Shown here one piece after another: positions 50,896 to 60,431 of a stretch of DNA of 64,000 nucleotides (its first letter is position 1; every line of letters starts with the position of its first letter). The DNA lies in NCBI GenBank assembly GCA_003242085.1, contig QBML01000001.1, positions 124,001-188,000 on the forward strand, read 5' to 3'. The translations under genes and the position numbers were made by a program. This DNA is from Pseudanabaena frigida (GTDB lineage: Bacteria > Cyanobacteriota > Cyanobacteriia > Pseudanabaenales > Pseudanabaenaceae). The notes below the pieces were generated by a model, which was given only the letters and a program-made list of their open reading frames with translations, made no database searches and was not told the DNA's origin.

Positions 50896-52035
50896 ATGAC
50901 TCAAATCTCCCTCCAAGTTTTACTCGTCGAAGACAGTCCAACTGATGCTCAGCTATTTCAGCATGTATTTTTTCGAGCCTCAATGGGTAACTGGAACTTA
51001 AAGTATGCTGAGAATTTAAGCGATGCAATCGATTACTGTAAGTCCCGATATTTCGATTTGGTATTACTGGATTTACGACTCCCCGACTCAGATGGGTTAG
51101 ATACTGTAGCTCAATTCAATCAGGCAGTTCCTGATGTTCCCATAATTATTTTAACTGCGTTTGATGATGAAGAATTAGCACTACAAGCAATGGTAAGAGG
51201 AGCACAAGATTATCTAGTCAAGGATCAAGTTACAACTCAGCTTCTCAGACGTAGTATTCGCTATACGATGGAGCGATCGCAAATTATCAAACAACTTAGA
51301 AATAGCGAACAAGCTACCCTTCAAGCACTTAACAAAGAAAAAGAACTAAACCAACTTAAATCATATTTTGTTGCCATGGTTTCCCATGAGTTTCGGAATC
51401 CCTTGACGACTTTACAACTTACGAGTGAAATAATTCTTGAATCCAGCGATAACTTAACTGCCGAAAAGAAACAAATCTATGCGCGACGGCTTAATTCGAC
51501 AATTAAAAATATGTGCCAGCTTTTAGATGAAGTAATTTTAATGGGGAAAGTCGATACAGGCAATTTTGAAATAGTTTTAGAAGCTATAGATTTGCAAGAA
51601 TTTCTCGAAAATTTAATCGCCTCGCTTAAGTCTAGTGATAACGATCGACATCCAGTTATTTTGAATTGTCAGTCAATTCCTGATGTTCTTAACCTCGATC
51701 CTAATCTGCTCAGACATATTTTTGTTAATCTCGTTTCCAATGCCCTCAAATATTCTCCATCTGGTGAGGAAGTTGAAGTTGAGGTCGGGCTTCTAGATGA
51801 AAAGATCGTATTTAGTGTCATCGATCGTGGCATTGGCATTCCTGAAGCAGAGCAGCATCGATTATTTACAATCTTTAGCCGTTGCAGTAACGTCGGCACA
51901 ATTCAAGGAACAGGACTGGGATTGGCGATCGTCAAGCGCTGTGTTGATTTATTAGGCGGGGAGATTTACGCTGAAAGCAAAGTTGGTATTGGCACAAAAG
52001 TAACGGTGTCCTTACCAGCAGTTGAGCCGCGTTAA
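50896..52035 (+). CDS. Receiver-histidine kinase hybrid
   Basis: 379 aa. Receiver domain 5-125 with Asp59 (LVLLDLRLPDSDGL), short linker, HisKA with His164 (VAMVSHEFRNPLTTLQLTSE), HATPase about 255-375 (NLVSNALKYSP, VIDRGIGIPEAEQHRLF, GTGLGLAIVKRC). A kinase whose activity is set by phosphorylation of its own receiver; it probably takes phosphate from the kinase two genes upstream. No DNA-binding output is in the operon, so the final target is elsewhere. Confidence 0.93.
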   Translation: MTQISLQVLLVEDSPTDAQLFQHVFFRASMGNWNLKYAENLSDAIDYCKSRYFDLVLLDLRLPDSDGLDTVAQFNQAVPDVPIIILTAFDDEELALQAMVRGAQDYLVKDQVTTQLLRRSIRYTMERSQIIKQLRNSEQATLQALNKEKELNQLKSYFVAMVSHEFRNPLTTLQLTSEIILESSDNLTAEKKQIYARRLNSTIKNMCQLLDEVILMGKVDTGNFEIVLEAIDLQEFLENLIASLKSSDNDRHPVILNCQSIPDVLNLDPNLLRHIFVNLVSNALKYSPSGEEVEVEVGLLDEKIVFSVIDRGIGIPEAEQHRLFTIFSRCSNVGTIQGTGLGLAIVKRCVDLLGGEIYAESKVGIGTKVTVSLPAVEPR

Positions 52036-52118
52036 TCCTAAGCAAAAGTTAAATTCTCTCATTAAGTATTTGCTCAGAAAAAATGTCCCACCAAGTTAGC
52101 TTCGATTTTGCTTAGCTA

Positions 52119-52156
52119 CCGTTGGCTTCGACTTCTCTCAGCCAACGGGGTTTTTT
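52119..52156. terminator. Terminator after the two-component operon
   Basis: CCGTTGGC and GCCAACGG arms around 14 bases, followed by a run of T. Its loop TTCGACTTCTCTCA resembles a repeat common in cyanobacteria (GGCTTCGACTxCGCTCAGCC). Confidence 0.8.
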
Positions 52157-52158
52157 AC

Positions 52159-52782
52159 CTAGCTCAACTGGGCTGCCAATCGCCATATTTGCCATCCAGC
52201 CGCTAGGCCAAACAAACAAGGAATTGTGAGGATCGCGATCGCGACAAAAAATTTGTGTTTTTGCTTAATCAGTGATTCACCAACAAAAGCGATCGTCGTG
52301 ATGCCAAGCCACACTACGATCGCTAAAACCATCAGATAAAACTTAACTTTAATCAAAAAAACAAAACCACCAACAATCAAAAAACCACTAATCAAATAAC
52401 TCCATTTCATTAAGGCATAGTCAGCAAAAGCAGTGATCGTTGGTAATAAACCGAAGATCGCAAACCCAGCGATCGCAAGATTTTTGTGCGATGGGATAGT
52501 TAATAATACCGACAGAAAATAACCCATAAATGCGTAGCTAATCACGATAATTACTAACCAAAACCACAAAAAATTGCGTTTTTTTGGAGTTGGTTTTAAT
52601 TTGTCTAAGCTGAATTTTGGCAGGTCAAATTTTGGTAATCTCCAATTTGGTCTGAACCTAGGTAGCTTTAAATGTCTTGGTGAGTTAGTTTTTGAGCTGT
52701 TAGATTGCGTCGAACCATTATTAGAGTCTGTTCGATCCGTCCCAGATTTCTGATTTTCTGAACCGTCAAGATCTTCAGCCAT
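52159..52782 (-). CDS. Hypothetical membrane protein
   Basis: 207 aa. Residues 1-70 are polar, rich in Ser, Asn, Pro and Lys with repeated LPKF-like pieces (RLPKFDLPKFSLDKLKP); residues 75-205 hold five hydrophobic segments of 18-25 residues with few charged residues between. No family recognised. Predicted inner or thylakoid membrane protein with a cytoplasmic N-terminal tail. Converges with the two-component operon. Confidence 0.7.
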   Translation of the reverse strand: MAEDLDGSENQKSGTDRTDSNNGSTQSNSSKTNSPRHLKLPRFRPNWRLPKFDLPKFSLDKLKPTPKKRNFLWFWLVIIVISYAFMGYFLSVLLTIPSHKNLAIAGFAIFGLLPTITAFADYALMKWSYLISGFLIVGGFVFLIKVKFYLMVLAIVVWLGITTIAFVGESLIKQKHKFFVAIAILTIPCLFGLAAGWQIWRLAAQLS

Positions 52783-52893
52783 AGCTTCATACTACATAGC
52801 GATTTTCTTTTTATAGTTATATCCAATATCGTCACTAAAAGTAGATACTTTGCTGAGTACCACCGCTACTTTCAAGATTTCATAATGATGGTA

Positions 52894-52946
52894 GGCTTCA
52901 ACTGCGTTCAGCGATCGCAAATTTTTGGTTGAGTGCAGTCGAAGCC
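52894..52946. repeat. Imperfect inverted repeat
   Basis: GGCTTCAACTGCGTTCAGC against the complement of GGTTGAGTGCAGTCGAAGCC, with a HIP1 site in the loop. Similar to the loop of the terminator at 52119. Confidence 0.55.
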
Positions 52947-52996
52947 CCATCCAAAATACAAATCGCTAAACCTAGCATTAATTAAGATTAGGGTAT

Positions 52997-53049
52997 AAAC
53001 CCAAATAAATAGATGCGGTGCTTTGCACCGCATCTATTTATTTGGGTTT
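52997..53049. repeat. 53-bp perfect hairpin
   Basis: 25-base arms (AAACCCAAATAAATAGATGC outermost) around TTT; same family as 11447 and 60346, with a GGTGC core instead of GGCGC. Confidence 0.8.
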
Positions 53050-53068
53050 TGATTTGTCTTGGCTAGCA

Positions 53069-53173
53069 TATAGCAATTTTCATTTTACTGTAGGCAAAAT
53101 GAAACCCAAAAACTCTTACTGGGATTGATTTTTTATTTTCAAACGATCGCGTACTCATTTGAAAATCGCTATA
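53069..53173. mobile_element. MITE-like element with TATAGC inverted ends
   Basis: 14-base ends TATAGCAATTTTCA and TGAAAATCGCTATA are complementary with one difference. The interior has CTGTAGGCAAAATG and a HIP1-like AACGATCGCG, with no coding capacity. A second, decayed copy of its interior is at 51-130. Confidence 0.75.
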
Positions 53174-53208
53174 TTAATGAGGAATAAAGCTATTCACTCT
53201 CTCAACTC

Positions 53209-54081
53209 TTAGACAAGAGCAGTTTCGGAAGCCACGATCATTGAGCCAACGCCACTATTAGTAAAGATTTCCAGCAAAAGAGAATGTGGAACTCGACCAT
53301 CGACAATATGCGCTGCCTTCACCCCTTGAGCTAGCGATCGCACACAACACTGCACTTTGGGAATCATGCCACCACTGACGACATTTTCATTCATCAGTTC
53401 TCTAGCTTTGCTGATCGTCAAACTGCGATAGAGAGTGCTGGGATCTTTATAGTTATGCAGAATGCCAGCAATATCGGTCAGCAGAATCAATTTTTCGGCT
53501 CCCAAGGCAGCAGCGAGTTCACCTGCGACCGTATCAGCGTTGATGTTGTAGGACTGACCTGTTTCATCGGTTGCCACGCTGGACACGACGGGGATGTGCC
53601 CTGCTTCGAGCAAAGTCGAAAGCAGCCCAATATTAATTCCACTGACTTCGCCGACAAAGCCGATCGCATCATTTCCCTGAGGACGAGCCCGAATCAAGTT
53701 ACCATCCTTGCCGCACAAACCCACACCAGAGCCGCCAGCAAGGTTAATCATTTCTACGATTTGCTTGTTGACGCGCCCAACTAGCACCATTTCCACAACT
53801 TCCATTGTGGCGGCATCAGTGACGCGCAATCCATTAATAAACTGTGGCTCGATATTGAGCTTAGTCAGCCATGTATTGATTTCAGGCCCGCCGCCATGCA
53901 CGAGCACGGGACGCAGTCCCATAAATGACATGGTAACGACATCACGGATCACGTCTTGTCGCAGGTTTTCTTCTTTCATTGCCGCCCCCCCATATTTGAC
54001 GACAATAGTACGTCCTGCAAATTGCTGCATGTAGGGTAGAGCTTCACTTAGAATCTGAACGCGATCGCTGTCTGTTATCAT
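53209..54081 (-). CDS. argB: Acetylglutamate kinase
   Basis: Phosphorylates N-acetylglutamate, the committed arginine step, which PII regulates in cyanobacteria. 290 aa. [17 protein letters not shown] (ATP loop), [38 protein letters not shown] and [10 protein letters not shown] (acetylglutamate loop) are present. The C-terminal part has the pieces expected of the arginine-sensitive class. A repeat-rich gap of about 425 bases separates it from the membrane protein gene downstream. Confidence 0.97.
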   Translation of the reverse strand: MITDSDRVQILSEALPYMQQFAGRTIVVKYGGAAMKEENLRQDVIRDVVTMSFMGLRPVLVHGGGPEINTWLTKLNIEPQFINGLRVTDAATMEVVEMVLVGRVNKQIVEMINLAGGSGVGLCGKDGNLIRARPQGNDAIGFVGEVSGINIGLLSTLLEAGHIPVVSSVATDETGQSYNINADTVAGELAAALGAEKLILLTDIAGILHNYKDPSTLYRSLTISKARELMNENVVSGGMIPKVQCCVRSLAQGVKAAHIVDGRVPHSLLLEIFTNSGVGSMIVASETALV

Positions 54082-54276
54082 GTAACGCCTCGACTACTCT
54101 GAAAAATACTTTGATTAACCTTACAACCTCCAATACACCAATAGATAAGCGATTTAGGTTACATATTAGTATTTGATGACTTTTACGAATATCTGTCTTA
54201 GCTTATGGATAGGTAGCTTCAAGTCTTTGGGGCATAAAGAGAGTTCATAAAGAGGCAATCGCTTTTCTTGTAAAGG

Positions 54277-55119
54277 CTAAGGCTTTGATGAGCGCTTTGT
54301 ACGTGACGATTTTGGCGTTTGGGCTTGTTTTGCCGCAAGTTTTTGCAATTTTTCAATTTGTTTAAGAGTTAGCCCTGTGAACTGAGCAACTAAATCTGTG
54401 GAAATATTGGAACGCAACATATTGAGAGCTATTTGATTAGTTGCTTTCTCTTCACCTTTCGCCAAGCCTTTTGCCTCACCTTCAGCCAAGCCTTCTCGTA
54501 AGATCTCTTGATAAATTACTGATTCTTTCATGATTTCGCTCCTGAGTAATCTTTGGATGATTTCTTTGCTTAGGGCTATGCCAGATATTATAGCGGTCGA
54601 GGCGGCTACGTTACTCTGTACCTGTTTATCGGCAATATTTTCAATTTGTTTGGCGACTTGCCTTAAGGTTTCTTCAGGGTTGTTAGTCTGAGATAGGGTG
54701 GCAAAGGGTAATAGTCCTTGGTATTGCTGAAATATTTCTGTGGGTTGCTCCCATAGTCGGATGACGTTGAAGCGATGGTTTAGCTCTCTGAGGGTGAATG
54801 TGGTTTCATGAACTAGTGGTGATTGACTGGGGCTTAGATAGATAACGACTTGATGGGTCTGCTTTTTAGGAAATTTGCGATATAGGCGTAGTCGATAGTC
54901 TGCCATGCGAAAGGGGATATTTTTATTGGGATCGGTCTGAAACTCGATGTGCAGGATGATTTCTGAGGATTCTAGAAATATTACTGAATCGGCGCGAATT
55001 GGCTCGGTTGAGAGTTCCGATGGTTCGAGCTTGGTGAGGGTGATGGCTTCGCCTAAGATCCAACTGGCAAAGTCACTGGAAAAGCTTTCTGCTAAGAATT
55101 TACAAATGTTATCGATCAT
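54277..55119 (-). CDS. Rpn-type (PD-(D/E)XK) nuclease/transposase-related protein
   Basis: 280 aa. N-terminal half with RADSVIFL and ILHIEFQTD supplies the Asp and Glu-x-Gln of the PD-(D/E)XK core, followed by FRMADYRLRLYRKFP, as in the Rpn/DUF4351-like family numerous in cyanobacteria. The C-terminal quarter has the usual EGEAKGLAKGEEK-type repeats and a Lys/Ser/Arg-rich tail. Rpn proteins are recombination-promoting DNA nucleases in E. coli. It is divergent from the Roco gene 122 bases away. Confidence 0.82.
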   Translation of the reverse strand: MIDNICKFLAESFSSDFASWILGEAITLTKLEPSELSTEPIRADSVIFLESSEIILHIEFQTDPNKNIPFRMADYRLRLYRKFPKKQTHQVVIYLSPSQSPLVHETTFTLRELNHRFNVIRLWEQPTEIFQQYQGLLPFATLSQTNNPEETLRQVAKQIENIADKQVQSNVAASTAIISGIALSKEIIQRLLRSEIMKESVIYQEILREGLAEGEAKGLAKGEEKATNQIALNMLRSNISTDLVAQFTGLTLKQIEKLQKLAAKQAQTPKSSRTKRSSKP

Positions 55120-55241
55120 TGCGAGGTTAGATATTGCGAATAATCAAGCATCAAGTTTTGCATAGGCAAGTCTAATTTGGTGATAAAAAAATGATATTTC
55201 GGGCTATAACGGGTTTAGCAGAAAAATTGGTTGGGTGAAAT

Positions 55242-58200
55242 ATGGCAAGAGATAAAGGCTTTTTGGAGGCTGAAAGGCGGATTGAGGAGGCTTGGCAAGC
55301 TGGAGCTACAGAATTAGATCTCAGAGGTCTAGAGTTAACGGAAGTGCCAGAGGCGATCGCATCTCTTAACCAGTTACAATCGCTTAATCTCTCCAACAAC
55401 CAATTAACAGAACTACCAGAGGCGATCGCATCTCTTAACCAGTTAAAAACACTTAACCTATCTGACAACCAATTAACAGAACTGCCAGAGGCAATCGCAT
55501 CTCTCGCCCAGTTAAAAACACTTGATCTTTCCAGCAACCAATTAAGAGAACTGCCAGAGGTGATCGCATCTCTTAACCAGTTAAAAACGCTTCATCTTTT
55601 TTTCAATCAATTAACATCATTACCTGAATCGATTAAGAATCTTTCTAAACTAGAAGCAATAACGATTTCCGAAAATAGATTTATTTCATTCCCCAATGTG
55701 ATCGCAAAATTAAGAAATTTGAAAGAATTCTATGCAATTGGTAATGAAATTGATGAAATACCTAGTGAAATCAGTAATTTAGAAAATTTATCACGAATCT
55801 ACTTAGGAGGTAGTAGTATTTCTAGCTATTGTTTTTGGGGAGGAGACAAAAAGAATGGAAATAAACTATCATCGCTACCTTCCAGTTTCACTAAACTTAA
55901 GAATCTAGTTGTACTCGAACTAGATTCAAATCCCCTCAATCCTGATCTTGCTGCTGCCTATGAACAAGGTATTCACTCCATAATGCAATACCTTCGAGCA
56001 AAGGCAGAAGGTGAAGTAACTCTGAATGAAGCTAAACTCATTTTGGTGGGAGAAGGAGAAGTAGGGAAAAGTTGCTTGTTAGGAGCTTTGCGGAGCGATC
56101 CTTGGGTAGATGGTCGTCCAACAACTCACGGGATTGAAATTAAATCTGTGATTGTCAATGCTCCTGACGGTACTACAGAAATTACACTCAATGGTTGGGA
56201 TTTTGGTGGACAAAGGGTTTATCGTCCTACGCACCAATTATTTTTCAGTGCGCCTGCGGTGTATCTAGTCGTGTGGAAACCCCGCGAAGGTCCCCAACAG
56301 GGCTTTGTCAAAGAATGGATTACGCTAATCAAACATCGCGAACCAGATGCAAAAGTGTTAGTAGTCGCAACGCATGGAGGTCCTGGACAGCGCCAGCCTG
56401 ATATCGATCGCCAAGAACTAATCGACCTATTTGGCAGCGATACCGTCATTGGTTTCTTCCATGTCGATAGCAAACCCAATGCCGAAAACCAATATTGTCA
56501 TGGGATCGCTGAATTGCGAGAGGCAATCTCTAACATTGCCGCCGTTTTACCTGGAATGGGGCGAACCGTTCCTACTAAATGGCAACATATTCGAGAAATC
56601 TTAGACGCATCAGGAAAGACCCATTTACCCTACAGCGAAGTGATTGCCATCTGTGAAGAACAAGGGCTAGAAGGATTTGCCGCCGAATTATTTATTCGGG
56701 TTTCGCACACGCTAGGTTATTTGATTCATTACCATTACGACACTACCCTCAAAGATTTTGTCATCCTCAAACCCGACTGGTTAGCCAAAGCAATCAGCTT
56801 TATCCTAGACGATGAAACCACCCGCCGCCGCAATGGGTTAGTAGAATTTACACACCTCAGCCAATTATGGAGCCATCCACCCTTTGAAGGCGAAACAGGC
56901 TACCCCAAAGAACTCCATCTCGTTTTTTTGCGATTAATGGAACGCTTCGATCTATCCTACAAAGTCGTACTCGATCCATCACAACCAAGCACCACTAGCC
57001 TAATTGCCCAACTAGTACTCGACAACCGCCCTGATCGACTACCAAATTGGGAAGATCAACCAGAAACAGGCGATCGGCAACAGGTGCAGATTTGTCGGAT
57101 TGTCGATGAGCGCGGACAACTTGCCAATGCTGAAGGATTGTTTTATCAACTGATTGTGCGCTTACACAAGTACTCTCTAGGACGTGACAACTACGAAAAA
57201 AGCGTTCACTGGCAAAGGGGCTTAATGCTCGAAAATGGCTATAACGGTCGTGCCTTGCTAGAACATATCGGTACAGATGTCAAAATTACAGTCCGCGCCG
57301 CCTATCCAGAGAGATTTTTATCCTATCTCACCGAAGAAATCAAATGGCTGATCGAAAATCCTAACAATCCCTTTGGTTGGAAAGGCTTACGCTGTAACGT
57401 TATGGTTTCTTGCATTGAGCCTTGCGGGATGAATGAAATTGGTTATGGACTATTTGAAGTACAAAAACTTATCGAAAGCAAAAAAAAGAATCGAAATGAG
57501 TATCCTTGTTCCGTTTCAGGTTGCGATGAATGGCAGAATATAGACAAACTCCTTTACAACGCCCCAATAGGTCAAACACCAGTACAGGAAGTCTTGAGCG
57601 AAAAACTGACAGATGTACAAGCGACATTACAAATTATTCGTAAAGAACTGCTCGTGAAAGATCGACGAGACCAAATAAGGTATCAGGACTTAAGCGAAAA
57701 ACAACGTGCCACAATGAGCCAAGTCGATCAGCAGTTTGGGGAGCTAATCCAAATGCTTACCGATGAAGCCAAAGATGGACCAAGATTGTTTAGCTTTATG
57801 CCTGTTGACAAGACATTTTTTGAGCGCCCCAAATGGATCAGCGCCAAGTTTCAAATCACCCTCTGGTGCGAACATTCTCGGCAACCCTTACCCGTTCTAA
57901 ATCCTGCTGGAAGTAAACAAGGAATTTATGAGTTAGATCTACCCCGCGAGTGGTTTGTCAAAGCTGCCCCTCTTCTCAAAACGATGTCCATCACCTTGGG
58001 CTTAATTTTGCCAGTCGCCAGCTCTGCCACCAAATTTATGTTGGACGACACAACCTACAAGGGGATCGAAGAACAACTAGATTTAGGACAGAAAAGTTTG
58101 GAATCAGTTGTCAAGACCAGCGATCTCGCAACTACTTGGCAATCCAAAGCCGATAAAACCAAGCTAGAACATGGCGAAGCAATTCGTGCTGAAGGTGCTA

Positions 58201-58322
58201 TGTTGCGATCGCTTCATGCCCTCTTGAAAGAAAAAGATCCTAGCTTTGGTGGACTGATCCAAGTGCAAAACAAGCGCCGCGAGTTTCTATGGGTACATCC
58301 CCAGTTTGTAAATGAGTACTAA
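55242..58322 (+). CDS. Roco protein (LRR-Roc-COR GTPase)
   Basis: 1026 aa. Residues about 25-220 are leucine-rich repeats of 23 residues (LNQLKTLNLSDNQLTELPEA), about 260-440 the Roc GTPase with P-loop GEGEVGKS near residue 270, switch II WDFGGQ and the nucleotide base motif THGG in place of the usual NKxD, then COR about 450-680. The last 340 residues hold no recognised domain; a hydrophobic stretch near 905-925 stands out (TMSITLGLILPVASS). Bacterial Roco proteins dimerise with the nucleotide cycle and some help or stop responses to stress. Role here unknown; the tail may be an effector. Confidence 0.9.
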   Translation: MARDKGFLEAERRIEEAWQAGATELDLRGLELTEVPEAIASLNQLQSLNLSNNQLTELPEAIASLNQLKTLNLSDNQLTELPEAIASLAQLKTLDLSSNQLRELPEVIASLNQLKTLHLFFNQLTSLPESIKNLSKLEAITISENRFISFPNVIAKLRNLKEFYAIGNEIDEIPSEISNLENLSRIYLGGSSISSYCFWGGDKKNGNKLSSLPSSFTKLKNLVVLELDSNPLNPDLAAAYEQGIHSIMQYLRAKAEGEVTLNEAKLILVGEGEVGKSCLLGALRSDPWVDGRPTTHGIEIKSVIVNAPDGTTEITLNGWDFGGQRVYRPTHQLFFSAPAVYLVVWKPREGPQQGFVKEWITLIKHREPDAKVLVVATHGGPGQRQPDIDRQELIDLFGSDTVIGFFHVDSKPNAENQYCHGIAELREAISNIAAVLPGMGRTVPTKWQHIREILDASGKTHLPYSEVIAICEEQGLEGFAAELFIRVSHTLGYLIHYHYDTTLKDFVILKPDWLAKAISFILDDETTRRRNGLVEFTHLSQLWSHPPFEGETGYPKELHLVFLRLMERFDLSYKVVLDPSQPSTTSLIAQLVLDNRPDRLPNWEDQPETGDRQQVQICRIVDERGQLANAEGLFYQLIVRLHKYSLGRDNYEKSVHWQRGLMLENGYNGRALLEHIGTDVKITVRAAYPERFLSYLTEEIKWLIENPNNPFGWKGLRCNVMVSCIEPCGMNEIGYGLFEVQKLIESKKKNRNEYPCSVSGCDEWQNIDKLLYNAPIGQTPVQEVLSEKLTDVQATLQIIRKELLVKDRRDQIRYQDLSEKQRATMSQVDQQFGELIQMLTDEAKDGPRLFSFMPVDKTFFERPKWISAKFQITLWCEHSRQPLPVLNPAGSKQGIYELDLPREWFVKAAPLLKTMSITLGLILPVASSATKFMLDDTTYKGIEEQLDLGQKSLESVVKTSDLATTWQSKADKTKLEHGEAIRAEGAMLRSLHALLKEKDPSFGGLIQVQNKRREFLWVHPQFVNEY
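55348..55623 (+). repeat. 69-bp tandem repeats in the LRR region
   Basis: Four copies start at 55348, 55417, 55486 and 55555, each 69 bases (23 codons), with high identity and a HIP1-like GCGATCGC in the first two. They read as leucine-rich repeats; the identity at DNA level points to recent expansion. Confidence 0.85.
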
Positions 58323-58334
58323 AGGATTGGTCAA

Positions 58335-59483
58335 CTAAACACCTGCGATCGCCATTTCAAAAGCCTGACAAACTGAAGGAATCGAGAATTTTGCTTGGGC
58401 TTGAATATAAGCGGTTTCAACGATCCTTTGAGTAGCGGGAAGATCGCTAAAAACTAGATGTATGGCATCAGCAAGTAATTGCGGATCGTTGGGTGGAATC
58501 AGTAAACCTGTGATGCCATTTTCGATGATTTCGCTAGTACCGCCGCCAATAGTAGCGATCGCAGGTCTTTTAGATAATTGAGCCTCCACGATCACTCTGC
58601 CAAAGGGTTCGGGAGCCGTCGAGCAATGGGCGATCGCATCGCAAGCTTTCATTAATGCTGGAATATCTTGCCGAAAACCGAGCCAATGCACACGACCTTT
58701 GAGGCTTTCTTGGGCAGCAATATTTTTTAGCTTCTCGGTATATTCCGCTTCCCCAAAGAGTGCATCACCGACCAGCAACACATGGACATCAGGCAGTTTA
58801 CTGGCTGCCTCTAACAAAATATGTTGTCCTTTCCAATAGGATAGACGGCTAAACATGCCAATCAAAGGGCGATCGCGAGGAATGCCTAATTCTTCACGCA
58901 AAGTTGCTTGATTATCATTAACTTGAGTAAACTTTTCACAATTAAATCCGTTATAAACCGTGCGTAGCAATTTACGATTGCCGCCTGCCGCAAGAAAAGC
59001 TTCCCCTGTGGCTTGAGAGTTAACGATTACTCTAGTCGCAAACCAATTTGCCAACGTGACTGCGATCTTGCGATTTGTCGCGCTAAAAATATTCGCCGTC
59101 AAAATATCATGTAAGTGCCATACGACGGGCGCACCACCAAATAATCTAGCGATCGCCGCGACCACAAATCCTTTTTGATTATTGGCATGAATCAAATCGA
59201 AGTCTTTGCTTTTGTTGGCAATTTGCTTACCAAGTCGCCAGAGATCGCCAATGGATTTGAGTGAAGCTAATCCGCTCGATACTTTTACATCAGCAAGCGA
59301 TCGCGATGCTTGCAAAACCTCAACCTTTACCCCTAAATCTTCCAGTCGATTCTTTAAGATCCCATCAGTTAATAGGACTACCTGACTAGTATCGCGATAA
59401 GCATGGGCAAAGTCTAATAAACATAGCTCCCCTCCACCTAGGACTGCGGTATAGCTAACAAACAAAATTCTTTTGTTGTTCAT
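58335..59483 (-). CDS. GT4 family glycosyltransferase
   Basis: 382 aa, GT-B fold. GGGELCLLDFAHAYRD near the N-terminus, IGMFSRLSYWKGQHILLEA and PEPFGRVIVEAQLSKRPAIAT in the donor domain with the E-x7-E-like pair. Likely makes a surface or glycolipid glycan; sugars unknown. It stands alone, convergent with the Roco gene, 12 bases apart, with no terminator hairpin between. Confidence 0.9.
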   Translation of the reverse strand: MNNKRILFVSYTAVLGGGELCLLDFAHAYRDTSQVVLLTDGILKNRLEDLGVKVEVLQASRSLADVKVSSGLASLKSIGDLWRLGKQIANKSKDFDLIHANNQKGFVVAAIARLFGGAPVVWHLHDILTANIFSATNRKIAVTLANWFATRVIVNSQATGEAFLAAGGNRKLLRTVYNGFNCEKFTQVNDNQATLREELGIPRDRPLIGMFSRLSYWKGQHILLEAASKLPDVHVLLVGDALFGEAEYTEKLKNIAAQESLKGRVHWLGFRQDIPALMKACDAIAHCSTAPEPFGRVIVEAQLSKRPAIATIGGGTSEIIENGITGLLIPPNDPQLLADAIHLVFSDLPATQRIVETAYIQAQAKFSIPSVCQAFEMAIAGV

Positions 59484-59621
59484 ACTTGTTGAGGCGGAAC
59501 AATAAATTTAAAACATTATCTATAAATACATTATTGAGCGATTTGTGAAGCCGATCACTTAATTAATGAACTATTCTGCAAATCTTTTTATATTTAGTTA
59601 TATTCAGGCGATCGCTTTGTC

Positions 59622-60311
59622 ATGAATAAATCTGCATCTCAGTCTACCCCCAAACCCATACTAAGTAGAGGATTTCTGATAACTGTCGGAATTCTCGCAG
59701 TACTAACCGCTATTGCTAAACCTTCATCACGCTGGCTTAAGGCACAATATGACACCTTGCAAGCAAACAACACTGTTCTCATAGCCAATGAAACCAAGTA
59801 TAAAGAATTGCTCAAGATCGTTGAAGCAAATCAGCCGAATGGATCTTTGAACGCTCCATCAACTAATAGCTCGACAATCTCCGAAAAAATTTTTCAAGCT
59901 GCTTTATTACCTAGTATTTTGGGGAGAAGTAGCCGTTATGAACCCTATACCAACAACGGTAAACTTGCTTGCGCTCGCATGGTCAATATTGCGATCGAGC
60001 AAGCCTTGGGCTATCAAATCGGTCAAAATCCTCTTTACGTTCCTTCGATAGTCGAAGATTTAGACAATGGCAAGGGCAAACGCATCGATCGAAAACAAAC
60101 TATACGTGGTGATATTGCGATCGCGAATGGAACTGACTATACAAATGGACTTTGGCATATAGGCATTTGTATGAATGATAGCTGTAGTTTGGTATTGTCC
60201 AACTCTCCTTTTAAATCAGAATTTTCTTGGCTAACAAACTCAAATTTTGATGGAGCATTCGATAGCTATCCAGGTAAAACTACGTTTTACCGAATTGTCC
60301 AAAAAAATTAA
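59622..60311 (+). CDS. Membrane-anchored cysteine-peptidase-like protein
   Basis: 229 aa. One N-terminal membrane helix (about 17-33), a coiled segment, then a domain in which GKLACARMVNIAIEQALG supplies a Cys, RGDIAIANG a turn typical of NlpC/P60 and CHAP proteins, and WHIGICMND a His. That order of Cys then His fits a cell-wall hydrolase with its catalytic part outside. The similarity is weak, and the third catalytic residue is not assigned. Unlinked to its neighbours. Confidence 0.6.
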   Translation: MNKSASQSTPKPILSRGFLITVGILAVLTAIAKPSSRWLKAQYDTLQANNTVLIANETKYKELLKIVEANQPNGSLNAPSTNSSTISEKIFQAALLPSILGRSSRYEPYTNNGKLACARMVNIAIEQALGYQIGQNPLYVPSIVEDLDNGKGKRIDRKQTIRGDIAIANGTDYTNGLWHIGICMNDSCSLVLSNSPFKSEFSWLTNSNFDGAFDSYPGKTTFYRIVQKN

Positions 60312-60345
60312 TTGATTTTATTAAAATCTAGCGCTAGGTCAAACC

Positions 60346-60431
60346 AAAACCCCAATAATATAGAGGCGGCGCGAAGCGCCGCCTCTATATTATTGGGGTT
60401 TTATGTCCTGAGCAAAACTTGCATTGCTATA
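60346..60431. repeat. TATAGCAAT-type element with GC hairpin
   Basis: 57-bp perfect palindrome (60346-60402, GGCGGCGC core, GAA loop) followed by the arm GAGCAAAACTTGCATTGCTATA. Same order as the element at 11447. Confidence 0.8.

Noticed and set aside
55348-55623. Regular repeats suggesting a CRISPR array
   Set aside because: 69-bp units are contiguous, in frame, and encode leucine-rich repeats; no spacers. No CRISPR array was seen in the window.
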